From assembly GCA_934463035.1 (NCBI GenBank), contig CAKSIG010000012.1, positions 1 to 26,520 of the forward strand: a stretch of 26,520 nt of DNA. The letters run 5' to 3'. This stretch comes from an uncultured Eubacteriales bacterium. GTDB lineage: Bacteria; Bacillota; Clostridia; Oscillospirales; Acutalibacteraceae. A program made the translations under genes and the position numbers. A model generated the notes under the pieces. The model was given only the letters and a program-made list of their open reading frames with translations, was not told the DNA's origin and did no database searches. Positions 7,896 to 15,904 of this stretch are shown here, one piece after another (the first letter of the stretch is position 1; the number at the start of each line of letters is the position of its first letter).

Positions 7896-8836
7896 TTTTC
7901 CACCTCTGTAATTAAATACTTCATATCTCTGTTGGTATATCTTTGGTCCACGGGGATTGGCAAAATGTTATCTGCCATATCATATTCTAAGCTATTTTTT
8001 TCACACAGATTGAAAACATTCGGCCACAGCGTGGGTGTAAAAATCTTTTTATCTATGAGTTCTTTTCTGATTTTGGAACCGTTTTTCAAATAAAGCGGAT
8101 ACATAAAAGCTCCGTCCATAACAATTAAGTTCAGTTTGTTGAACTTTGAAAAAGCAGAATTTAAAACTTCAAAATTTTCATTCCGCCTTTTTGCAATAAA
8201 ATCATAATCTATTGAACGCATTATGTTGTGAGTTAGTTTCGACATATATTTTATTGGTTCATTTATGAAAAACTTATTGTTCTCGACGTATTCATTATAA
8301 AATTTTTCCGCTCCGACTTCATATCTGCCCAACAAAAAGTTCATTCTGCTATAAGATATATCTGTATCCAATTTTTCTTTTAGTTCTCTGTCGGTCTTTA
8401 AATATGCCCCGTCCGCAACACCGAAATACTTGCGGCAGGTATAAAGAGTATCCACATCATCTATCGGCTTGCTGAAAAATGCCTGCGAATTATCAACTAT
8501 AACATTGTTATAGTTTTCTTTATACATCATTATCTCCTTATCAGATAACTGTCCGTAATAATTTACAATATATAATGCCTCATTTTGTGATACGCACCCT
8601 TTAAACTCAGGTAAAAATCTCTCATTAATATGGTAGTACTCTATTTCGGCACCGTGCTTTTTACAAATATCACTGACCGAACTACACAAAAAATACGGCA
8701 AATATATTTTTTTGATAGATTTTGCTTTTATGATGTAGGCAAGACAATTTCTTCCGCAATTTAACGCAATCAAATCAGGATAGTATTCATCACCGTTACT
8801 GTGTTCAAATTCAATATATCCGCCGATTTCTTTCAT
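7883..8836 (-). CDS. Divergent DegT-like PLP-dependent protein
   Basis: This 317-residue protein looks like a shortened, divergent member of the DegT aminotransferase fold. Seen: LNCGRNCLAYIIKA at the position of the usual cofactor-binding loop, KIYLPYFLC in place of the common PxFTF-like strand, VIVDNSQAFF with an Asp where the pyridine-contacting residue is expected, and YTCRKYFGVADGAYL with a lysine where the PLP lysine is expected. Both key residues therefore seem present although the flanking motifs are unusual. ATG start preceded by GGGGTG. It overlaps the acetyltransferase gene by 13 bp. It could aminate an unusual sugar or keto acid; substrate unknown. The DNA is very AT-rich (14 of 60 bases G or C at 8221-8280). 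I am confident it is a gene, less so of its catalytic role. Confidence 0.75.
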   Translation of the reverse strand: MKEIGGYIEFEHSNGDEYYPDLIALNCGRNCLAYIIKAKSIKKIYLPYFLCSSVSDICKKHGAEIEYYHINERFLPEFKGCVSQNEALYIVNYYGQLSDKEIMMYKENYNNVIVDNSQAFFSKPIDDVDTLYTCRKYFGVADGAYLKTDRELKEKLDTDISYSRMNFLLGRYEVGAEKFYNEYVENNKFFINEPIKYMSKLTHNIMRSIDYDFIAKRRNENFEVLNSAFSKFNKLNLIVMDGAFMYPLYLKNGSKIRKELIDKKIFTPTLWPNVFNLCEKNSLEYDMADNILPIPVDQRYTNRDMKYLITEVEKCID

Positions 8837-8897
8837 CTTTTCACCCCAATTCTAAATTTATAAAACTGTTAATTTTAATCAATAAATTTTCCTTATA

Positions 8898-9761
8898 TTA
8901 ATTCTTTTTATAATTACAAATTACGGCTCTTCGTTTGTTTGATGACGTAACCGGAATTTCTTTTACAAATTCTATCCTTATTTTTGCATCTGTTCCTAAT
9001 AAGTTTTTAAATTTATCTATATAACGCTTTTCGTCAATCGGTCCGTCGCAATTTAACTTTAAGGTATAAACACATCTATCGTCCTGTATAAACTGCCATT
9101 GCTTTATATTATCTGCCCCCCACATACTTACAGATATTTTTGCAGGTGAAACCAGTGCATCTGATGTCGTATAAATACAATCTCTTGCCCGTCCGTATAT
9201 TTCTTTTAATATTGGAAATTTGCCATCATCAAAATACTCCATAATGCCCAAATCTCCTGTATCATATCTTATCATTGGAAATGCATAATTAAACAAATCT
9301 GTAACAACTATTCTGCCCACTTCGCCGTTATCAGTTGGTTCGTCACTGTCTATTTTCAAGCACTCAAAATAATAGCTACCCCAATTGAGTCTGTAAAAAC
9401 CTCCGTTTCCCATATCTTGTCCCAAAATGCCCAATTCCATATCAGAATATCTCCGATAAACCGTACAGCCAAACACCTTTTCAAGTAGTTGCCGATTACT
9501 TTCCGAAATGCCTTCGCCTGCACATAATAATGACTTTATTTTGAGTTTATCACACCCTGATTTTTTTGCATATTTTGCCAATTCAACAAGAGTTGAAGGA
9601 TAACTGAAAACTATACGCGGATCTTTTTCGACAATTATATTAAGCATTTCTGATAAATGATCCTCGCTCAAATCCGATGAATCAACATAATATATATTTT
9701 CGTTGTCCTCCTGTTCCGGTGTTCTATGTATTTTATCGCTTAAAACTCTAAAAAACACCAT
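8898..9761 (-). CDS. C-terminal open fragment of the interrupted CapK-like gene
   Basis: This 287-residue open frame begins at an internal ATG 26 codons after the premature UAA. It carries the rear of the adenylation domain: FSYPSTLVELAKYAKK, LLCAGEGISESNRQLLEK, RRYSDMELGILGQDMG, IRYDTGDLG and GRARDC. It lacks the P-loop, which lies in the fragment upstream, so it should not be active alone. The sequence before the ATG has only a weak GAAAGA, so independent translation is doubtful. The fact that no further stop has accumulated over 313 codons suggests that the interruption is recent, or not real in the organism. Confidence 0.5.
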   Translation of the reverse strand: MVFFRVLSDKIHRTPEQEDNENIYYVDSSDLSEDHLSEMLNIIVEKDPRIVFSYPSTLVELAKYAKKSGCDKLKIKSLLCAGEGISESNRQLLEKVFGCTVYRRYSDMELGILGQDMGNGGFYRLNWGSYYFECLKIDSDEPTDNGEVGRIVVTDLFNYAFPMIRYDTGDLGIMEYFDDGKFPILKEIYGRARDCIYTTSDALVSPAKISVSMWGADNIKQWQFIQDDRCVYTLKLNCDGPIDEKRYIDKFKNLLGTDAKIRIEFVKEIPVTSSNKRRAVICNYKKN

Positions 9762-9839
9762 TCTTTCATGAGAAGGATAATCGCAAAACTCACCAAATAC
9801 TTTTAAATCCGCAATGGTTCTATTACGTTTTTTATAATC

Positions 9840-10187
9840 TTATACAACACTAAATGGTGTGCCTGTGCTGCCACTCGTCGAAGATATATGAGTTGGTTTT
9901 AAATAGCCGCCGTCAGCCGTTATTGTTTGTCTGTTGTCATTCAAAATCATTTTGTTAACAACAGGAAATTCGTCATCTACACTGTAATTTTTATAAAACG
10001 CTGTATGATTAATTGCGTGAAGTTTCAGTTCTGCAAATCTTTCCTCGACCCAATTCATATCATTGCTTTTTAAAACAGATTTAATTTCATTATACTGGTT
10101 GTAAATTATCCCGCCGTTTTGGGCATCTTTTGTCCAAAAATCTTTTCTAAGCGCGTCCTCCGACTTTTGCATTTCCATTCTCCTCAC
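9840..10187 (-). CDS. N-terminal open fragment of the interrupted CapK-like gene
   Basis: This open frame has 115 codons and ends at the premature UAA. The translated product would hold the helical N-terminus (DFWTKDAQNGGIIYNQYNEI) and the adenylation P-loop SSTSGSTGTPF, then stop. It would lack the rest of the ATP- and acid-binding site. The GTG start overlaps the TGA of the ATP-grasp gene. A GAGGAG motif in the same place is better spaced for the ATG at 10172, which would begin MQKSEDALRK. Translational coupling to the ATP-grasp gene is likely. Confidence 0.5.
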   Translation of the reverse strand: MRRMEMQKSEDALRKDFWTKDAQNGGIIYNQYNEIKSVLKSNDMNWVEERFAELKLHAINHTAFYKNYSVDDEFPVVNKMILNDNRQTITADGGYLKPTHISSTSGSTGTPFSVV

Positions 10188-11383
10188 TGTAACCCTATAT
10201 CAATAGATTCGTTTATATTAGCCAATACCCTGATCATTTCTGCCTTACTTTGAAATCTAAGAAAAATAATACCCAAGCACTTTGATGCATCTGTAAACCT
10301 TTCGACTTTGTCACCGATTTTTTTGTAAATGCACGTGCGGTAAATATGTGATTGTAATTCAGGCGAAAAGGTTATATTTTTATATATTCCGTTTGATTGG
10401 CTGTGTAAATTATAAGTTGCATAGCATCCGTCTTGGTAAACGGGGCGTTCTGAAATTTTTATTCCCATAGCCGCCTTTACGGACATTGCTGCTATATCAA
10501 CATCAAATATATCTCCCAACAAGTCGGGTATCATATTTCCCCCGCTGCGCGGTCCCACATCTATCAGCCAAACTCTGTCGTTTTTATCAATAATCAGTTC
10601 AACATTCATAGCACCGTTGCGAATAGCTAACCGCGCAACGATATTTTTTAAAACTTTTTTGACGTTTTCAATGTCAGAGTCGCATAATTCGAGTGGATAG
10701 CTTTTTCCGGCAGGCACCAACGGATTAACATCATTGTCCCTATGGCAATTCATCAATCCCCACAGTATAACCTCGCCGTCAACAACAAAAATATCGCCGC
10801 CGACGAGATATTTGTGTTTTTTTTCTATGAAATCTTCTACAACAATTCTTTCGCCGCGCGAAAACGAAAACGCTTTTTTTACAGCATCTTGTATACCGTC
10901 TATACTTTTTAATACGGTTGCTCCTTTGCTCCCCGAAGAATCAACAGGCTTTACTATTACAGGAAATTGAAAAACGCCGTTTTTAAGGTCATTAATTGCC
11001 ATTTCAGCATCTGTATAACCTCTCGCCTTTGGCGTATTAAACCCGTTATTAGCTAAAAACTCTCTGAACTTGTCTTTATTGCATAGGATTTCCACCGAAT
11101 TATACGGATTACCTGGCAACCCCATTTTTTCCGCTACATATGCTGCCGTAGGTGCCGCAGGATCCGATGCATACGCCAGCACACCTGAAACACCCTCGTC
11201 CTCAGCTACTTTTAGTACAGCTGCTTTGTCGGTTGTACTTACAAGATAAAATTTATCTGCTTCATATTGTCCCGGATTATCGGGCAAAAAATCACACAGC
11301 ACGGTATAGTATCCAAGCTCTTTGGCTTTTTTTATAGCCACGACCTGCTGAGCCGACCCGCCGAGCAACAATATTTTTTTCAT
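10184..11383 (-). CDS. ATP-grasp domain carboxylate-amine ligase
   Basis: This 399-residue protein is of the ATP-grasp superfamily, which joins a carboxylate to an amine or thiol through an acyl-phosphate. Seen: an N-terminal KKILLLGGSAQQVVAIKKA pre-grasp fold, NKDKFREFLANNGFNTP, the nucleotide-binding strand FPVIVKPVDSSGSKGATVL, VVEDFIEKKHKYLVGGDIFV, and the metal-binding end LIDVGPRSGGNMIPDLL. It overlaps the flippase gene by one base (TAATG) and the CapK-like gene by a few bases, so translation is probably coupled. In this setting it may attach an amino acid or another acid to an amino sugar, perhaps working with the CapK-like enzyme. Substrates are unknown. A role in making a free small molecule cannot be excluded. 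Confidence 0.88.
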   Translation of the reverse strand: MKKILLLGGSAQQVVAIKKAKELGYYTVLCDFLPDNPGQYEADKFYLVSTTDKAAVLKVAEDEGVSGVLAYASDPAAPTAAYVAEKMGLPGNPYNSVEILCNKDKFREFLANNGFNTPKARGYTDAEMAINDLKNGVFQFPVIVKPVDSSGSKGATVLKSIDGIQDAVKKAFSFSRGERIVVEDFIEKKHKYLVGGDIFVVDGEVILWGLMNCHRDNDVNPLVPAGKSYPLELCDSDIENVKKVLKNIVARLAIRNGAMNVELIIDKNDRVWLIDVGPRSGGNMIPDLLGDIFDVDIAAMSVKAAMGIKISERPVYQDGCYATYNLHSQSNGIYKNITFSPELQSHIYRTCIYKKIGDKVERFTDASKCLGIIFLRFQSKAEMIRVLANINESIDIGLQ

Positions 11384-12858
11384 TATGCCACCGTCTTTCT
11401 CGGTTTTTTAACGTATTTCTTCAACATATTAAGCACATATTTAAAGCACTCTATTTTAAATACCTTTGAAAGAATTATATACAACACCGCTCCGACAGCT
11501 ACCTGTAAAATCAAAGTAACTATAACGGGCAATCCCACATAGTTCAAAAGATAAACACAAAAGCCCATTGCGCAGCTTAAAGCAATCTGCGGCAGCATAT
11601 CCTTTAACTGTTGTATGTACCCATATTCTAACAATTTTTTGTTTGGGAACGAATTTATAATTTGGCTGAAAAGTGATGTTAAAAGGAGACTGTATGCCAT
11701 CCAAATGACCCCAAACCACATAGTAGAAATCAAAACAACCAAACCAAACGCTTTTTTTGCTATTTCGAGCTTTAAAAACATATCGCTTCTTCCCATTGCT
11801 TTTATAGCGTTAAGGTTAGCTGTATGTATCGGATAGAAAGCATAAGTAAAGCAGAATATTCTTAAAAACGGAACACAGGGCAACCACTTGTCCGTTAATA
11901 TAAGAGACACCAACGGTTCGGCGCAAACTGCGAGTCCCATCATAAGCGGCATCATAATATATGTGCTTGTCTTTATCGCACGCCGCGTCATAGCGCGCAC
12001 TCTGCTTTTATCGTCCTGCTCGGCTGACATTGTCGGCAAAAGCACACTGTCTATCGACGAATTGATATTTGTCACTATCATATTTGGAAACGACTGTCCT
12101 TTATTAAAAAACGATAGATCCTTGGCTGTATACAATTTTCCTATAATAAGCTGACGTAAATTGTTGTAACCCGTATCAAGCAGAGAAGAAACAAGCAGTT
12201 TCCACCCGTAAGAAAATAATCCTTTCAGCCTTTTAAAGGAAAATACAAGCTGCGGGCGCCATTTTACCGTAACCCAGAGGATTATTGTATCAACAAGCTG
12301 ATTAAACAGGTTTTGCGCGACTATCGCCCAAACGCCAAACCCCGCATACGCCATACCTATACCTATAAAAGCGGCGCCAATCGTTCCGCCCAGAGTTGCA
12401 AAGAAAAACTTTTTAAACAAAAGATTTTTTGAAACGTAGGACTGTTGTATATTTTTAACGCCCGAAATAATAAGAGTTAAACTCATAACCCGCACAACAG
12501 GAGTAAGCTCAGGCATTTTATAGAAAGACGCAATAAACGGCGCGCAAAAAAACATTATAAGGTAAAGCGCCGTGCATACGGTTATGTTAAAGAAAAACAC
12601 GGTTGAAAAATCAATATTATCAGCGTTTTTCTTCTGCACAAGCGCGTTGCCGAAGCCGCTGTCAACAAACACCTGTAATATAGCGGTAAACACGGTGACA
12701 AGCGCCACCGTTCCGTAAACCTTGGGGTCGAGCAGACGTGCTAAAACTATCGAAACAATAAACGTAACGCCCTGCGCGCCGCAACGCTCCATAAACCGCC
12801 ACAAAAAGTTGCTTGTTGTGCTTTTTGCTGTTATTTTTGATTGGTTATCTTGACTCAT
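11383..12858 (-). CDS. Polysaccharide repeat-unit flippase (Wzx-like)
   Basis: This 491-residue polytopic membrane protein of the MOP superfamily should flip undecaprenyl-linked repeat units to the outer face of the membrane. Seen: an N-terminal FLWRFMERCGAQGVTFIVSIVLAR, LLDPKVYGTVALVTVFTAIL and FVDSGFGNALVQKKNAD, typical of the WzxC-type polysaccharide exporters, followed by about a dozen hydrophobic segments and a basic C-terminus (KKYVKKPRK). The length is usual for the family. ATG start with GGAAAG upstream. It overlaps the preceding glycosyltransferase by 14 bp and the following ATP-grasp gene by 1 bp. Together with the Wzy-like protein it marks the cluster as a Wzx/Wzy pathway. Confidence 0.93.
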   Translation of the reverse strand: MSQDNQSKITAKSTTSNFLWRFMERCGAQGVTFIVSIVLARLLDPKVYGTVALVTVFTAILQVFVDSGFGNALVQKKNADNIDFSTVFFFNITVCTALYLIMFFCAPFIASFYKMPELTPVVRVMSLTLIISGVKNIQQSYVSKNLLFKKFFFATLGGTIGAAFIGIGMAYAGFGVWAIVAQNLFNQLVDTIILWVTVKWRPQLVFSFKRLKGLFSYGWKLLVSSLLDTGYNNLRQLIIGKLYTAKDLSFFNKGQSFPNMIVTNINSSIDSVLLPTMSAEQDDKSRVRAMTRRAIKTSTYIMMPLMMGLAVCAEPLVSLILTDKWLPCVPFLRIFCFTYAFYPIHTANLNAIKAMGRSDMFLKLEIAKKAFGLVVLISTMWFGVIWMAYSLLLTSLFSQIINSFPNKKLLEYGYIQQLKDMLPQIALSCAMGFCVYLLNYVGLPVIVTLILQVAVGAVLYIILSKVFKIECFKYVLNMLKKYVKKPRKTVA

Positions 12859-13816
12859 TTTTAACTATCTTTCCTATTTTACCTCTTATACCCGATAAAA
12901 ACGGCATGAATGACAGTATAAAGTATTTTATCTTTTCACTTTTCGGGAGCGTGCTGTAAACGTCGCGGTATTCCTTGCCGATAATATCCTTATAACGTTT
13001 TTCAAGAACCGCTAAATCAAACTCATTCCTTTTTATTGCACTCTTAAAATATTCATCATATTTATATTCAGAATATTCATTTGCCATTTCAAGCATTTGA
13101 ATTATAGCAAATAGGTTTTTAATCCGTTTATCCGTATTACGATAAACTCTAACTGTCCAAGAACCGGGCGTTCCGAATCTGTAAACCGACATAACTTTAC
13201 CGAAATAATATATATTGCCTGATAAAGCCAAATAAATTGCTCGCGGATAGTCGCCGACATCTTTTATTGAAGTCATAAATTCGGGATTATCATTAATATA
13301 CTCTTTTCTGTACATCAGGGAAGACGTTTGGTATCCGCCCGCACCGAATTTAATACATTCCTCAATACTTATATTGCGATCGGTTTCACAGTACATGACC
13401 TTTTCGGTGCCGTCAGACACATTTTTTAACAAGGTGTTATGTGCACAAGCAGAACATTCGGGGTGATTTTCTAAATAGTCTACCTGCATTTGCAGTTTGT
13501 TTTCGTCACACCAATAATCGTCACCCTCACAATAGGCGACATATTTACCCTGCACCATAGGGAATATAAATTTTCTCACTAACCTTATTCCCTTAGAGTA
13601 TTGATTTTCGGTTTGATATATTGGTTTTATAATTTCAGGATATTTTTTCTCATATTCCCTGATTATATCAGCGGTGCCGTCGGTAGATGCGTCATCATTT
13701 ATCAAAACCTCAAATTTAAAGTTTGTTTTCTGATTCACAAACCCCTCTAACGCGTCGCGAATATATTTTTCATGATTGTACGCTGTACAAACAACACTTA
13801 CCATTATATCGCTCAT
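12845..13816 (-). CDS. Glycosyltransferase family 2 (a)
   Basis: This 323-residue cytoplasmic GT-A enzyme probably adds one sugar of the repeat unit. Seen: MVSVVCTAYNHEKYIRDALE, FEVLINDDASTDGTADIIRE and YVAYCEGDDYWCDENKLQMQ, which supply the nucleotide-sugar and metal site (EGDD in place of the common DSDD). The middle region, with FGAGGYQTSSLMYRKEY and RFGTPGSWT, matches GT2 enzymes common in Gram-positive capsule clusters. The ATG at 13816 overlaps the upstream TGA by 4 bp (ATGA) and has GGAGAAG upstream. A second ATG four codons later is an alternative. Donor and acceptor are not predictable. Confidence 0.9.
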   Translation of the reverse strand: MSDIMVSVVCTAYNHEKYIRDALEGFVNQKTNFKFEVLINDDASTDGTADIIREYEKKYPEIIKPIYQTENQYSKGIRLVRKFIFPMVQGKYVAYCEGDDYWCDENKLQMQVDYLENHPECSACAHNTLLKNVSDGTEKVMYCETDRNISIEECIKFGAGGYQTSSLMYRKEYINDNPEFMTSIKDVGDYPRAIYLALSGNIYYFGKVMSVYRFGTPGSWTVRVYRNTDKRIKNLFAIIQMLEMANEYSEYKYDEYFKSAIKRNEFDLAVLEKRYKDIIGKEYRDVYSTLPKSEKIKYFILSFMPFLSGIRGKIGKIVKNESR

Positions 13817-14880
13817 ACTGTCTTCTCCGTCTTAAAAGTGTGATATATTTTTGAAAGAAACTTTCTCAACTTGTTTTTTGCGAACAACTGAACTATATGT
13901 CCATTTTTCAACCTATATATGTCCCCGTCATTACTTGACGATTCATCAATAAACATAGAATAGAAATCATCAGACGACAGTTCACTGAGCATATTTCTCG
14001 TAGTATTGTAGCCGCAATCAAAATATATAATTCGCTTTATCATTTCATTGATTCTAACTTTAATATATTTGATATATTCTGCAAAATCATCTGCTGTCCA
14101 TACATTTTCTTCTTTTAAGAAGTTCCATACTTCTTTTCTTACAGCTGACTCCGATTCGAATTTTCGGTAATCATTGTTGTTGGTTATCGAATTTTCATTG
14201 AACGTATAATTATATAATGAATCGGATATAAAAGTGGCTTTTGTGCAATTCTTATATATCGGTATGCTTTGCAACAAATCTTCACCCATACCGATATTAT
14301 AAAATTGGCTGTAATCCAAACAGTCAAGCAAAGACCCTTTGACACACTTTCGCCACAAGTTATTATATTGATTTAAAAACACTATTTTATATAATTCTCG
14401 TTTATCCTCAACATTGCCGAAATAAACATTCTTTGCAATTGAATCTTCGAGTTTTTTCCCAAAACGGATCCTATCAAAACTATACACTACCATATCACAT
14501 TTATTATGCAATATAGTGCTATTTAAAACCTCCAATGCCGTTGCCTTTAAGCTATCATCAGAATCAAGAAAAACAAAAAATGATTCATCACAATCAAAAC
14601 TTTCTTTCACATAATTAATTGCAGCTCTTCTTGCAGAAATCAATCCTTCGTTTCTCTTATGTATAACATATATTCTGGAATCGTTTTCGGCATATTCGTC
14701 ACATATTTTTCCGCAATTATCAGGTGATCCGTCATCAACAAGTATAAGCCTAAAATTTTGATATGTTTGTGATAAAACTGACTTTATACAGCTCTCAATA
14801 TACCTTTCCACATTATAAATCGGTACTAAAATATAAAACTTGTTTTTCATTAAAGTATCTTTCCCCTTATTTTCAGGCAC
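13813..14880 (-). CDS. Glycosyltransferase family 2 (b)
   Basis: This GT2-like protein of up to 355 residues probably adds a sugar to the lipid-linked intermediate. Seen: FYILVPIYNVERYIESCIKS, FRLILVDDGSPDNCGKICDE, and the donor/metal motif FVFLDSDDSLK, with YNIGMGEDLLQSIPIY in the acceptor half. Two starts are possible: GTG at 14880, with AAGGGA 6 nt upstream, or ATG at 14850 (MKNKFYILVPIYN), with GGGG about 12 nt upstream. The ATG places the first strand where the family usually has it and gives 345 residues. It overlaps the next gene by 4 bp (ATGA). The gene is AT-rich compared with the ends of the operon. Confidence 0.88.
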   Translation of the reverse strand: MPENKGKDTLMKNKFYILVPIYNVERYIESCIKSVLSQTYQNFRLILVDDGSPDNCGKICDEYAENDSRIYVIHKRNEGLISARRAAINYVKESFDCDESFFVFLDSDDSLKATALEVLNSTILHNKCDMVVYSFDRIRFGKKLEDSIAKNVYFGNVEDKRELYKIVFLNQYNNLWRKCVKGSLLDCLDYSQFYNIGMGEDLLQSIPIYKNCTKATFISDSLYNYTFNENSITNNNDYRKFESESAVRKEVWNFLKEENVWTADDFAEYIKYIKVRINEMIKRIIYFDCGYNTTRNMLSELSSDDFYSMFIDESSSNDGDIYRLKNGHIVQLFAKNKLRKFLSKIYHTFKTEKTV

Positions 14881-14890
14881 TTACGGTCCC

Positions 14891-15904
14891 TTATCTCTTG
14901 CATTTGCGTATAAAAATTAACAAACAATACATTTTATATTTCAGAAGAGTCAAATACATTCTGTGCTTTGGTGGCAGAGTTTTAATGTCAACGGATTTAA
15001 CTGATGAACTGAACTCATCTGAAAGATAAATCTTTCGCATACTGCGTTTTAATTCACGAGCCGACTCACCTGAGAAAAGAATTTCACATTCAAGCTGACC
15101 GAGCATCAATTGAATATAATCGGCATTAATTTGATATATAAAATCATATTTTGTATTGGCATTTGCAATCATAAGGCACTGTTTTAATTTCGTGATTTTT
15201 TTGTATTTATCAGAAGAATATTTATGTATCATAGAATCAGGATTAATTCTGTAATGATACGGGTGAAAATCCGGCATAAATATCAATGATTTTGTTTTAT
15301 TTATGTATGCAAAGGTCGTCAAAAGATCCTCGCCGATCGACACAGCGTCATTGCACATATCCAAAACTGAAAGTAGGATATCACGCTTGAACAGCTTAGT
15401 AAATCTGTTGGGTGACAACATTCTGCCGTGGCTTTGTCTGTTATAGAGCATTATCGGAAAAATGTCATTCTCAATTTGACTTTTTGAATACTTCTTACTA
15501 TTAAAATTTATTTTCTCAAACTTACGTTTGCCATTTGGGAACTCCTGAATAAAACCACAACAAACAAGGTCAACATCGTTTGAAACTGCTGTATCCAACA
15601 GCATTTCAAACATATTACTGTCGACCCAATCATCTGAGTCAACAAAACCGATATACTCACCGTTTGCGTGCTTGACGCCATACTTCCAGGCAGACATTAA
15701 TCCGCCGTTTTCCTTGTGATAAACGGTTATGCGATTATCCTTTTTTGCCCATTCTTCACACATATTACCCGAATTATCCGTAGAACCGTCATCAACGAGT
15801 ATAATTTCAATATCCGTAAGGGTTTGACCGACAACGGACTCTATACACTCATTCAAATATTTTTGCACATTATAAACGGGGATTATTATCGAAATTCTCT
15901 GCAT
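14891..15904 (-). CDS. Glycosyltransferase family 2 (c)
   Basis: This is a 337-residue GT2-like sugar transferase. Seen: ISIIIPVYNVQKYLNECIES, IILVDDGSTDNSGNMCEEW and YIGFVDSDDWVDSNMF, then SIGEDLLTTFAYINKTKSL in the second half. The acceptor-domain motif GEDLL resembles that of the neighbouring enzyme (b), so the two may have arisen by duplication; both also share the VGQ/LSQT-type helix after the first strand. It starts at an ATG with AGAG 8 nt upstream and overlaps the polymerase gene by 35 bp, a long overlap that implies coupling. The linkage it forms is not predictable from sequence. Confidence 0.91.
   Translation of the reverse strand: MQRISIIIPVYNVQKYLNECIESVVGQTLTDIEIILVDDGSTDNSGNMCEEWAKKDNRITVYHKENGGLMSAWKYGVKHANGEYIGFVDSDDWVDSNMFEMLLDTAVSNDVDLVCCGFIQEFPNGKRKFEKINFNSKKYSKSQIENDIFPIMLYNRQSHGRMLSPNRFTKLFKRDILLSVLDMCNDAVSIGEDLLTTFAYINKTKSLIFMPDFHPYHYRINPDSMIHKYSSDKYKKITKLKQCLMIANANTKYDFIYQINADYIQLMLGQLECEILFSGESARELKRSMRKIYLSDEFSSSVKSVDIKTLPPKHRMYLTLLKYKMYCLLIFIRKCKR

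Larger units (their letters stand above)
8898..10187 (-). pseudogene. CapK/PaaK-like adenylate-forming enzyme, interrupted by in-frame UAA
   Basis: Read through one stop, this is a 429-residue protein of the phenylacetate-CoA ligase/CapK family (ATP-dependent adenylation of a carboxylic acid). The first 115 codons end in VV, then TAA (9840-9842), then 26 open codons beginning DYKKRNRTIADLK and 287 more codons, all in the same frame, so this is a nonsense codon and not a frameshift. Motifs on both sides belong together: SSTSGSTGTPF (adenylation P-loop) before the stop, and LLCAGEGISE, IRYDTGDLG and GRARDC after it. CAA (Gln) to TAA is one transition. The GTG at 10187 overlaps the previous stop; the ATG at 10172, with GAGGAG upstream, is the likelier start. 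It may be a true pseudogene or a sequencing error. Confidence 0.85.

Noticed and set aside
9762..9839. Frameshift as the cause of the split CapK-like gene
   Set aside because: The reading frame before and after is identical and the 26 codons between are open; only a stop codon interrupts it.
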